DNA of 64,000 nt from Xenopus tropicalis (taxonomy: Eukaryota; Chordata; Amphibia; Anura; Pipidae): assembly GCF_000004195.4 (NCBI RefSeq), contig NC_030677.2:174518019-174582018 (forward strand), given 5' to 3'. Below the pieces are notes generated by a model. The model had not been told where the DNA came from. It did no database searches and worked only from the letters and a program-made list of their open reading frames with translations. The translations under genes and the position numbers were made by a program. Shown piece by piece: positions 56,028 to 64,000 of this stretch; position 1 is the stretch's first letter, and the number at the start of each line of letters is the position of its first letter.

Positions 56028-57541
56028 GGGGCACATTTACTAATCCACGAACATCCGAAAAGCGTCCGAATGCGTTTTTTTCGTAATGATCGGTATTTTG
56101 CGATTTTTCCGTAAATTGTCGCGACTTTTTCGTAGCCGTTACGACTTTTTCGTAGCGTTACGACTTGCGCGAATTGTCACAACTTTTTCGTAGCCGTTGC
56201 GCCGAGTGTGAAAGTTTCGGATTCATTCAAGCTTCAGTATCGTGACTTTCCTTGGGCCAGGTTGGAGCTGCAGAGTGCCATTGAGCCCTATGGGAGGCTT
56301 TCCTTGGGCCAGGTTGGAGCTGCAGAGTGCCATTGAGCCCTATGGGAGGCTTTCCTTGGGCCAGGTTGGAGCTGCAGAGTGCCATTGAGCCCTATGGGAG
56401 GCTTTCCTTGGGCCGGGTTGGAGCTGCAGAGTGCCATTGAGCCCTATGGGAGGCTTTCCTTGGGCCAGGTTGGAGCTGCAGAGTGCCATTGAGCCCTATG
56501 GGAGGCTTTCCTTGGGCCAGGTTGGAGCTGCAGAGTGCCATTGAGCCCTATGGGAGACTTTCCTTGGGCCAGGTTGGAGCTGCAGAGTGCCATTGAGCCC
56601 TATGGGAGGCTTTCCTTGGGCCAGGTTGGAGCTGCAGAGTGCCATTGAGCCCTATGGGAGGCTTTCCTTGGGCCAGGTTGGAGCTGCAGAGTGCCATTGA
56701 GCCCTATGGGAGACTTTCCTTGGGCCAGGTTGGAGCTGCAGAGTGCCATTGAGCCCTATGGGAGGCTTTCCTTGGGCCAGGTTGGAGCTGCAGAGTGCCA
56801 TTGAGCCCTATGGGAGACTTTCCTTGGGCCGGGTTGGAGCTGCAGAGTGCCATTGAGCCCTATGGGAGACTTTCCTTGGGCCGGGTTGGAGCTGCAGAGT
56901 GCCATTGAGCCCTATGGGAGACTTTCCTTGGGCCGGGTTGGAGCTGCAGAGTGCCATTGAGCCCTATGGGAGACTTTCCTTGGGCCGGGTTGGAGCTGCA
57001 GAGTGCCATTGAGCCCTATGGGAGACTTTCCTTGGGTCGGGTTGGAGCTGCAGAGTGCCATTGAGCCCTATGGGAGACTTTCCTTGGGCCGGGTTGGAGC
57101 TGCAGAGTGCCATTGAGCCCTATGGGAGACTTTTCTTGGGCCAGGTTGGAGCTGCAGAGTGCCATTGAGCCCTATGGGAGGCTTTCCTTGGGCCAGGTTG
57201 GAGCTGCAGAGTGCCATTGAGTCCTATGGGAGACTTTCCTTGGGCCGGGTTGGAGCTGCAGAGTGCCATTGAGCCCTATGGGAGACTTTTCTTGGGCCAG
57301 GTTGGAGCTGCAGGGTGCCATTGAGTCCTATGGGAGGCTTCCAAAATCATGCAAAGTCTGAAATATACGAGCAAATCGTAACGGCTATGAAAAGGTCGCG
57401 ACAATTCGCGCAAGTCGCAATGGCTACGAAAAAGTCGTAATGGCGACGAAAAAAATCGTAAAAAATACGAAAAAGTCGCAAAATGTTTGTTTCCAATCCG
57501 AATTTTTCCCATTCGGATTCGTGGATTAGTAAATGTGCCCC
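56028..57541. mobile_element. GGGGCACATTTACTAA MITE with 21-unit minisatellite
   Basis: It starts GGGGCACATTTACTAATCC and ends GGATTAGTAAATGTGCCCC. TAG flanks both sides (56025-56027 and 57542-57544). The arms hold TCGCGAC and CGTAGCCGTTACGAC words. The central 1.1 kb is the 52-bp array. It is the largest of the three related copies. Confidence 0.92.
56244..57345 (+). repeat. 52-bp minisatellite, 21 units
   Basis: GTGCCATTGAG (GTGCCA at 56275 first and 57315 last) recurs every 52 bp without a length change, so there are 21 units. Variants GGCCAGG/GGCCGGG and GGAGGC/GGAGAC are clustered: the GGCCGGG type occupies about 56829-57090. The unit is the same as at 49396-50095. Confidence 0.97.
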
Positions 57542-57956
57542 TAGGTGTCAAGCCGAAGGATAGGTCGTAGTGAGCAAGCCCGCAAACATCTCACACTAAC
57601 CGGAGGCTTGCCTGAGGATGGGAACAGGAAGCACGGAAGTGGAGAGAGGCCGGAGAGCCCAAACGAAGTAACAACAGGATCAAGCAAGAGAATGGTCAGA
57701 CGGGTCCGGGTCGAGGCAGGCAGAACAGGTTCAAAAGCAGATTTCAGGCAGAGGTTCACAACGGAGAAACAGGATAGGGAAAATGCTAGGCACCAGAGTA
57801 AACTTGATAACCAAGCAAAGATGGCATGTACTGGGCGACTATTTACAAGATGGCGACAAGATGCAAGTGTGTGCATGTCTTTACGCGCGCTGGAATGCAA
57901 GCGCCCACTCCCATGCGCGGAATGACATGAGGAACGGCGGACACCCTTACAGTAAA

Positions 57957-58640
57957 TGAGGTTCAATGCTGAAAAGTACAGAGTAATGCACTTTGGCAGA
58001 AATAATAAAAATGAAAGTTATACACTAAATGGTAGTGTTTTGGGGGATCCTTGATTGAAAAGGGATTTTTGTAGATAACAAGTTGTCTAATTCCAGGCAG
58101 TGTTATTCTGTGGCTACTAAAGCAAATAAAGTGCTGTCTTGTATAAAAAAGGGCATTGACTCAAGGGATGAGAACATAATTTTGCCCCTTTATAGGTCCC
58201 TGGTAAGGCCTCACCTTGAGTATGCAGTGCAGTTTTGGGCTCCAGTCCTTAAGAAGGATATTAATGAGCTGAAGAGAGTGCAGAGACTGCAACTAAACTG
58301 GTAAGGGATATGGAAGGGTTAAACTATGAGGTTAGACTGTCGAGGTTGGGGTTGTTTTCTCTGGAAAAGAGGCGCTTGCGAGGGGACATGATTACTCTGT
58401 ACAAGTACATTAGAGGGGATTATAGGCAGATGGGGGGGTGTTCTTTTTTTCCCATAAAAACGATCAGCACACCAACAGCGTAGGTGGTTTTTCACGGTGA
58501 GGGCAGTGAGGTTGGGGAATGCCCTTCCGTGTGATGGCAGTGAGGTTGGGGAATGCCCTTCCGTGTGATGGCAGATTCTGTTAATGCCTTTAAGAGGGGC
58601 CTGGATGAGTTCTTGAACAATCAGAATATCCAAGGCTATT
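57957..58640 (+). pseudogene. CR1-clade reverse transcriptase thumb and C-terminus, broken
   Basis: Frames read EKYRVMHFGRNNKNESYTLNG (58 kb), ANKVLSCIKKGIDSRDENII, then PLYRSLVRPHLEYAVQFWAP, LKKDINELKRVQRLQ, RLSRLGLFSLEKRRLRGDMI and finally VNAFKRGLDEFLNNQ. This is the distal order of CR1-clade ORF2. Frameshifts separate blocks, a stop follows LQLNW, and a 33-bp block (GTGAGGTTGGGGAATGCCCT) is duplicated at 58506-58571. Confidence 0.88.
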
Positions 58641-58679
58641 GTGATACTAATATCTACAGTTAGTATTGATGTTTGTATA

Positions 58680-59470
58680 TATAGTTTATGTATGTGAGTG
58701 TATAGATAGGTCAGTATGGGTCTGTATGTGAGTGTATAGATGGGTCAGTATGGGTCTGTATGTGAGTGTATAGATAGGTCAGTATAGGTCTGTATGTGAG
58801 TATATAGATAGGTCAGTATGGGTCTGTATGTGAGTGTATAGATAGGTCAGTGTGGGTCTGTATGTGAGTGTATAGATAGGTCAGTGTGGGTCTGTATGTG
58901 AGTGTATAGATAGGTCAGTGTGGGTCTGTATGTGAGTGGATAGATAGGTCAGTATGGGTCTGTATGTGAGTGTATAGATAGGTCAGTATAGGTCTGTATG
59001 TGAGTATATAGATAGGTCAGTGTGGATCTGTATGTGAGTGTATAGATAGGTCAGTATGGGTCTGTATGTGAGTGGATAGATAGGTCAGTATGGGTCTGTA
59101 TGTGAGTGGATAGATAGGTCAGTATGGGTCTGTATGTGAGTATATAGATAGGTCAGTGTGGGTCTGTATGTGAGTGTATAGATAGGTCAGTATGGGTCTG
59201 TATGTGAGTGTATAGATAGGTCAGTATGGGTCTGTATGTGAGTGGATAGATGGGTCAGTATGGGTCTGTATGTGAGTGTATAGATAGGTCAGTGTGGGTC
59301 TGTATGTGAGTGTATAGATAGGTCAGTATAGGTCTGTATGTGAGTATATAGATAGGTCAGTATGGGTCTGTATGTGAGTGGATAGATAGGGCAGTATGGG
59401 TCTGTATGTGAGTGGATAGATAGGTCAGTGTGGGTCTGTATGTGAGTGTATAGAAGGTCAGTATAGGTTT
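58680..59470 (+). repeat. 34-bp minisatellite in the LINE 3' UTR, about 23 copies
   Basis: Units read TCTGTATGTGAGTGTATAG then ATAGGTCAGTATGGG. Substitutions (GTGGATAG, CAGTGTGGG, CAGTATAGG) alternate, suggesting local duplications of multi-unit blocks. It sits between the ORF end and the LINE 3' tail, so it is part of the LINE. A non-expanded version is at 49020-49108. Confidence 0.95.
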
Positions 59471-59573
59471 ATGTGTGTGCTGGGTTTACTTGGAAGGGTT
59501 GAACTTGATAGGTATTTTTTCAACCCTATGTAACTATGTAATGTATTGTATTATAGAAATATGTATTAGTTAA

Positions 59574-59650
59574 AGGGAACAGGTTAATAAAATGCATGTG
59601 AAACTAAAAGTAAGAATTATTGACAGTTGATTTTATATAACAAGTTCCCT
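59574..59650. mobile_element. Mini TTAA element, 77 bp
   Basis: AGGGAACAGGTTAATAAAATG at the left; reverse-complemented right end AGGGAACTTGTTATATAAAA. TTAA lies at 59570-59573 and 59651-59654. Among the shortest TTAA elements in the window. Confidence 0.8.
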
Positions 59651-59654
59651 TTAA

Positions 59655-59899
59655 AGGAAAACTATACCCTCAGAATAAATACTTAACCTAGGGATAGTTA
59701 CATTATGTTAAGTGAGCTATTAAAGAATCTTGCCAAACTGGAATATATATATCAGTAAATATTGCCCTTTTACATCTTTCCCCTTGAGCCGCCATTTAGT
59801 GATGGGCTGTGTGCTCCCTCAGAGATCACCTGACAGGAAATAATGCCGCTCTAACTGTAACAGGAAGTAGTGTGGAAGCAAAAGACAGAACTTTGCCTA
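59655..59899 (+). mobile_element. T2/Kolobok-like element, left part only
   Basis: It begins after TTAA with AGGAAAACTATACCCTCAG and runs through AAAGAATCTTGCCAAACTGG and TAACAGGAAGTAGTGTGG, in the order of a common Xenopus family. It ends at the TTAA of the next element (59900), so its own right end is missing or is shared with that element. Confidence 0.75.
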
Positions 59900-59903
59900 T
59901 TAA

Positions 59904-60191
59904 AGGAAAACTATACCCCAAACAATGTAGGTCTCTATAAAAATATATTGCATAAACAAGCCCTGCTTCATCTTAATAAACCATTTTCATAAAAATATAC
60001 TTTTTTAGTAGTATGTGTTATTGGGTACTCCTAAATAGAAAATTGCCATTTTAAGAATTAAGGGCCACCCCTGGGATCATAGGATTCACAGTGCACACAA
60101 ACATGCTAGGCCCCATCAGCCAATTAATGCACAGGGTTTTATGCAATATATTTTTATAGAGATCTACATTGTTCAGGGGATTAGTTTTCCT
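59904..60191. mobile_element. T2/Kolobok-like TTAA element with long inverted ends
   Basis: The left end AGGAAAACTATACCCCAAAC and the right end match as inverted repeats over about 58 bp (CAATGTAGGTCTCTATAAAA mirrored at 60150). TTAA lies at 59900-59903 and 60192-60195. It is the third element of a head-to-tail TTAA chain. Confidence 0.88.
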
Positions 60192-60195
60192 TTAA

Positions 60196-61488
60196 AGGTG
60201 AGTTTATTCTGCTGTTTTACAAGCTTTCAGTGATCTGTTTGAAACAGGGATGAATTCAAGAGAATGCCATAAAGGGCACAAGAGGTTAGGGTTTCTGAAA
60301 TTCAGCAGATATAGTACCAAGAAAGGGTCAGCCAAGCTCTGGAAAAGCAACTTATGCACGTTATAAATGTGATGTACTTAGCCATTCCACTCCAGTGAAA
60401 AAAGAATTGTGCTGGTAATAAATATTTTTATTTGGTTACATTGTTTGTTATAGACAAGTCATGGGGCTCAGTGTCGTGCTACAAAAAGTCTAGGTTTATT
60501 AATCACACAAAAACACATCTCGGGATCTTGTTTTCTCGAGAAGTAATTGAAACAGAAAAAGTACTATGTTATGAAATCCACATCCCCACGACTCAGATAT
60601 TCATGTCACAGCAGACGTCAAGGTTATAAATTGTAGAGGATTGCTTTTGTTGTGGGGAATTATTTAGCTTTTATTGCAGTGGAGAATTATTTAGTTTTTC
60701 TACTTTGAAAGGCTTTTCCTCTGCTCCTGAGTATGCTCTGAAGTAAACAGCTTCGCATTGTTTGTGCTCTTCAAATGGTAATAGGAAAATATGTGATTTT
60801 AATGTACTTAGGTAGTTATGTATCCAGATCAGTGCAGAGAAATCATATACCGTATTGGTAATTATCTCTCAGGCCTTATAGATAACAAACACTTTCCAAA
60901 TTTCATCCTGCAAACTAATTGAGCTGCTGCAAATGGCAGGTCTTGTGAGACAGAGAAATCAGGTTAGAGATGTCAAGAAATATGAACAGAATCCAGATTA
61001 ACAGTTAATTTCCATAATTTTAAAGGGCCATCAAAAGCAAAAAGTGAAGGGGTATTGTATGCATTTGAATACAGTAATAATATTGTTTATATACATTGTA
61101 AATAAGCTGTTATGTATCCTGTAAGTAAAGCTGCAGTAGCTCTGCATGACACACATTTCCATGGCAGATAATTGGAAGACAACAGTTTAGGGGTAATATG
61201 TCATGCATGATTCTCTACACTTCCATAGGATGAGAAGAAGCCTGTGTAAGTACAGATGCTGGACAAACAGATATAAATCTTTAGAAGTAAATAAAATATT
61301 TTCACTGGCATTTCTGGCCCTTTAAAGAACACTTTATAAATAAAGTTATACATACATACATACATACATAGAGGATTTACAAACAACTGGGAAGCACATA
61401 TTTACAGGAGAGGGGATTTTGATTAACCAAGCCTAAATGATACCTTGTGTGGGCAAAGAATCATTTGTATATATATATATATATATAG
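60196..61488. other. Mostly unique DNA, candidate conserved block
   Basis: No gene is recognised. About 60630-61010 is repeat-free, contains GGGGAATTATTTAGC-like words twice (60654 and 60683) and GGTAATTATCTCTC, and looks like possible conserved non-coding DNA. A CATA microsatellite lies at 61349-61371 and a TA run at 61467-61487. Confidence 0.4.
61349..61371. repeat. (CATA)n microsatellite
   Basis: Five to six tandem CATA units. Confidence 0.95.
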
Positions 61489-62165
61489 GAGCAGTGGCCA
61501 GCTTCATGTTGTCATGGTGTATCTCCCATCATTCCCAGCTACAGTCAGGTGATCCCAGTTGTGGCCAATAAAAAGAGCAACTATTTGGGAGTTTTAACCA
61601 TGAAAGCAAGGTGAAACTCAGTCCCTGTGAGATACGTATATTGAAGCAGTGGAATTATTACTGAATCAGATAAAAGTGATTGTAGGACTGGTCGGGCCAG
61701 GGATGACTATGACATAGTTGGTCAGCTTGAATATATTGCAATATATGGACAAACAATCCCTGTTTTGTTTAAAGGGGAGGGCATTTCTAAGTAGCTTCAT
61801 GCACAGAATGTCTTGCAGGGGAATGTAATAAAAGTTGTAAACAGAAAAAAAAATATGCACAAATAAGAATAAAAATGTGTATTTCGCAATGTAATATTCT
61901 TCATAAGACTGTCATTGCATTGCAATCTTTTTAAGGAACGCTTGAAGTGGCATAATCTTTTGGAGAAAACAACTCTTTCATTAAGAAGTTTTATTACATA
62001 CACTGCATACTGGCTCAAACAATACCATTTGCAAACTTTCTTCCACTGTCAGAAGTCGTCGCTAAACATTTGCAAAAGCTATATTAAATTCAAGCAAAGG
62101 CAAATTTGTTCACACAGAGATATACATATCCCCCCCCTAATGTCCTATATATAGATAATGGGTGA
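61489..62165 (+). repeat. Dispersed repeat, copy 2, with a different insertion
   Basis: Homologous to 42275-42925 without its TTAA element. Between ACAGAATGTCTT (61804-61815) and AATGTCCTATATATA (62139) it carries about 320 bp absent from the other copy, starting GCAGGGGAATGTAATAAAAG, which resembles a MITE end. The family is unidentified. Confidence 0.7.
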
Positions 62166-62440
62166 GTGTAGGTGAGTGGGTGAGTGTCAGGGCCTTTTCG
62201 TTTGTAAGAGTTTTCTGGTCACAGCCTCATTGCACCCCTACCTAATGGTTTAACATTTAGTGGTGAGCACAACTCCTTTTTTTGCTATAGTATATGATTG
62301 TATATGTACACATCTTGATACCTAATGGAGGCTTATGGGTAACTTATATGTGTCTTTATGATCAGTTACATATATACTGGAGTAAGAACAGGCCATAGAA
62401 CCAAGACTTTAAAATATGCACATCCTGCTATAGGAGGCAG
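62166..62440. other. No gene seen
   Basis: TTAGTGGTGAGCACAACT at 62257 also occurs at 42282 next to the other copy of the dispersed repeat, so the repeat unit may be longer than drawn or circularly arranged. Confidence 0.45.
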
Positions 62441-62444
62441 TTAA

Positions 62445-62861
62445 AGGAACAGTAACACCAAAAAATAAAAGTGTATAAAAGTAACTAAAATATAATGTGC
62501 TGCTGCCCTGCACTGGTAAAAGTTGTGTGTTTACTTCAGAAAGTCTACTATAATTTATATAAATAAGCTGCTATGTAGCCATGGAGGCAGCCATTCAAAG
62601 GAGAAAAGGAACAGGCACATAGCAGATAACAGATAAAACACTATTGTATTCTACAGAACTTATCTGTTATCTGCTATGTAACCTGTGCCTTTTCTCCTTT
62701 TTTCCAGCTTGAATGGCTGCCCCCATGGCTGCACAGCAGCTTATTATATAACTTATAGTAGTGTTACTGTAGCAAACTCACCAGTTTTACCGATGCAGGG
62801 TAACAGTGCATTATATTTTTATTACTTTAAAGCTCTTTCATTTTTTGGTGTTACTGTTCCT
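62445..62861. mobile_element. T2/Kolobok-like TTAA element
   Basis: TTAA lies at 62441-62444 and 62862-62865. AGGAACAGTAACACCAAAAA and its complement form the ends. The interior is itself a large foldback (AAGGAGAAAAGG..GCAGATAACAG mirrored around 62640). No coding content. Confidence 0.93.
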
Positions 62862-62960
62862 TTAAATAAAAAGGTTATTTCACTAGTAAAAGTGATAAAA
62901 GTACTATCACCAGTGACAAGTTTTACCTCAAGCCACTAGAGGGCATTAGTTGATATTATA

Positions 62961-63123
62961 GGGTGTATCTATTAACATTGGAGACAAACATCAATGGTAA
63001 TGTTGCCCACAGCAACAGATATTTGCTTTTTTTTCTAACTTGTAGGTGACCATTCAAATCTAATTGCTGATTGGTTGCTATGTTATTCAATGCTATGCTA
63101 TACTATGTTGATAAATGCACCCC
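62961..63123. mobile_element. MITE, GGGTGTATCTATTAAC family
   Basis: It starts GGGTGTATCTATTAACATTG and ends GTTGATAAATGCACCCC, with GATTGGTTGCTATG near the middle. Related to the MITE at 6805-7165. Confidence 0.8.
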
Positions 63124-63383
63124 TAAGTTTCTCGGCTGTTTTCATTGTTGGTCAGGAACTAAAAATCAGCCATAAAGCCACAACTGCACAAACACTGTTC
63201 TAATCTGGGTAAGTTTACAGAATAACACATTACCCAAAAAAAAGAACATTTTGAACTTGAGCTAAGCATTTTAATATAAGGCTTTTACATTGTATTGATT
63301 GGGGGAACAAAACTGGACCATTTAATATTATAGGCCATATTCCATAATGGGTTTTATGGTGTATATCCTATTTTTTATTCTAA

Positions 63384-63585
63384 GGGTGAAGACACAAGGA
63401 GCTACTAGTAGCAGCTACTTTTTCACGGCTACTAAATGCCAGAAAATACCCTGCAATAGACAATACTGAGAATTGCCTCTGCTAAAACACATGTAGAGAC
63501 AATTATCAGTAAATGATCAGCAGTGTCTATTTTAGTAGCCAAGACAAGTAGCTGCTACTAGTAGCCCCATGTGTCTTCACCCTTA
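63384..63585. mobile_element. Foldback MITE, AAGGGTGAAGACACA family
   Basis: AAGGGTGAAGACACAAGGAG at the left, its complement at the right, and AGCTACTAGTAGCAGCTACTT mirrored inside. About 60 bp of paired arm. The 69-codon frame at 63527-63736 overlaps it and is not a gene. Confidence 0.92.
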
Positions 63586-64000
63586 GGGTATTGGGAGATG
63601 AATATGAGATAATGATACAATGTTGCATCTTGGGATTTAACCTTTGATGATTTAGAGAAATATTTTCTGCAATGTGTATACCTGAGTACCTGTGATTTAC
63701 AGTGTTCTTTGTTATATTATTTACCCCCCCATACACACGTTATTCTTCAATGTTATGTATTCTTTTTATTCTGTAGAACATTTTGATACATTTACTTTGA
63801 CCAATTTAAACCAGATCCCCAAGAAATTGCCACTTTAGATTTAGCCATTTGGAAAAACTCCACTATTACTTGTCTTGACTGCTGCTTCAAATAAAGAAGC
63901 TGTTGATGGGTGCGCTATAGGTGCACAATTACAGATGATTTGGAGTTTAATTCTTCACAGCAGGTTCTGATTGAATTTCTTACTACAGAACTAAGACCTT
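63586..64000. other. AT-rich DNA, nothing recognised
   Basis: No gene or repeat family is recognised up to the window end. Confidence 0.5.

Larger units (their letters stand above)
56010..57951. mobile_element. LTR-like sequence, itself split by a MITE
   Basis: It starts TGTCAGGCCGAAGAATAG (56010-56027). After the MITE it continues TGTCAAGCCGAAGGATAGG (57546) and ends GACACCCTTACA (57951). Flanks are ATAAA (56005-56009) and GTAAA (57952-57956), within a LINE reading frame that rejoins once it is removed. TG..CA ends and a 5-bp imperfect duplication suggest a solo LTR. The start is present twice in tandem. Frames of 126 and 141 codons inside are not recognisable proteins. Confidence 0.6.
55605..59545 (+). 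mobile_element. CR1-clade LINE, interrupted by a nested LTR and MITE
   Basis: RT motifs run 55605-56009, resume at 57957 and continue through the thumb and C-terminus to about 58640. The 3' UTR is a 34-bp minisatellite (58680-59470), followed by the tail GGGTTGAACTTGATAGG..TTTTTTCAACCC (59493-59530). ATAAATG/GTAAATG at the junctions shows that 56010-57951 is an insertion. The 5' half of the LINE (endonuclease) is absent, as in a truncated insertion. It is not functional. Confidence 0.85.

Noticed and set aside
57541..57966. 126- and 141-codon overlapping frames
   Set aside because: They lie in the LTR-like sequence, lack domain motifs, and sit on opposite strands of the same GC-richer segment.
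55605..58640. Reverse transcriptase as a possible domesticated host gene
   Set aside because: The frame has an in-frame stop, deletions, FADN in place of FADD, and a 1.9-kb insertion. It is a dead LINE copy.
58680..59470. Regular 34-bp direct repeats that could suggest a CRISPR array
   Set aside because: There are no unique spacers, the units abut directly, and the context is a vertebrate LINE 3' UTR.
1..64000. tRNA, snRNA, 5S rRNA, microRNA or host exon
   Set aside because: No A/B box pair, Sm-site snRNA body, 5S internal promoter or convincing exon with splice sites was recognised by eye. A tRNAscan, Infernal and RNA-seq comparison would be needed to exclude them fully.

Overview
The window is vertebrate nuclear DNA and almost certainly from a Xenopus frog (X. 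tropicalis fits best, species not proven). The evidence is the repeat content: many TTAA-flanked T2/Kolobok-like elements starting AGG, a piggyBac-like element with a CCCTTTTACTGCCA terminus of the Xenopus Uribo/TxpB type, a SPIN-type hAT element, CR1-clade LINE debris, and several dense families of A+T-rich foldback MITEs. I found no intact protein-coding gene, no RNA gene and no convincing host exon on either strand. The open frames are short, and the longest lie inside tandem repeats. The window reads as an intergenic or intronic stretch in which most of the recognisable sequence is transposable-element derived.

Layout. 1-8 kb: unique-looking AT-rich DNA with degenerate MITEs, a foldback at 3969-4521 carrying a nested MITE, a hAT element at 6424-6663, and a hAT nested in a MITE at 6805-7165. 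8.3-14 kb: three LTR pieces, including a solo LTR at 8925-9905 with a 4-bp target duplication, and a TTAA element with a 40-bp GC-rich minisatellite nested in another MITE (10536-11875). 15-17 kb: two abutting MITEs. 17186-22893: a 5.7-kb TTAA-flanked piggyBac-like element with no transposase, built from six consecutive hairpins and about eleven 394-bp tandem monomers. 23-30 kb: further MITEs, the SPIN copy at 24951-25136, and hAT elements with 8-bp duplications.

30-46 kb: mostly unique-looking DNA, with a minus-strand CR1 fragment (35861-36940) split by a 229-bp retroposed element flanked by a 12-bp duplication and carrying a hammerhead-like motif, then an 11-copy minisatellite at 38.7 kb and several foldbacks. 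46-50 kb: an LTR split by a MITE, a second LINE fragment, and a CR1 3' end split by a MITE that carries a 52-bp minisatellite. 52-60 kb: an ancestral-looking MITE with one copy of the 52-bp unit, then a four-layer nest: a CR1 LINE (55605-59545) split by an LTR-like sequence, which is split by a MITE, which carries 21 copies of the unit. Right after it lies a chain of three abutting TTAA elements. 60-64 kb: unique-looking DNA plus T2-type and foldback elements.

No genes act together here. The interest lies in the nested insertions, which give a relative order of events; in the way MITEs have captured and amplified tandem repeats; in the large non-coding piggyBac-like element; and in the repeated hammerhead-like motif. 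A few AT-rich unique stretches (about 12.1-12.7, 40.0-40.6, 43.1-43.8, 51.2-51.7 and 60.6-61.0 kb) look like candidate conserved non-coding elements, but that needs an alignment.
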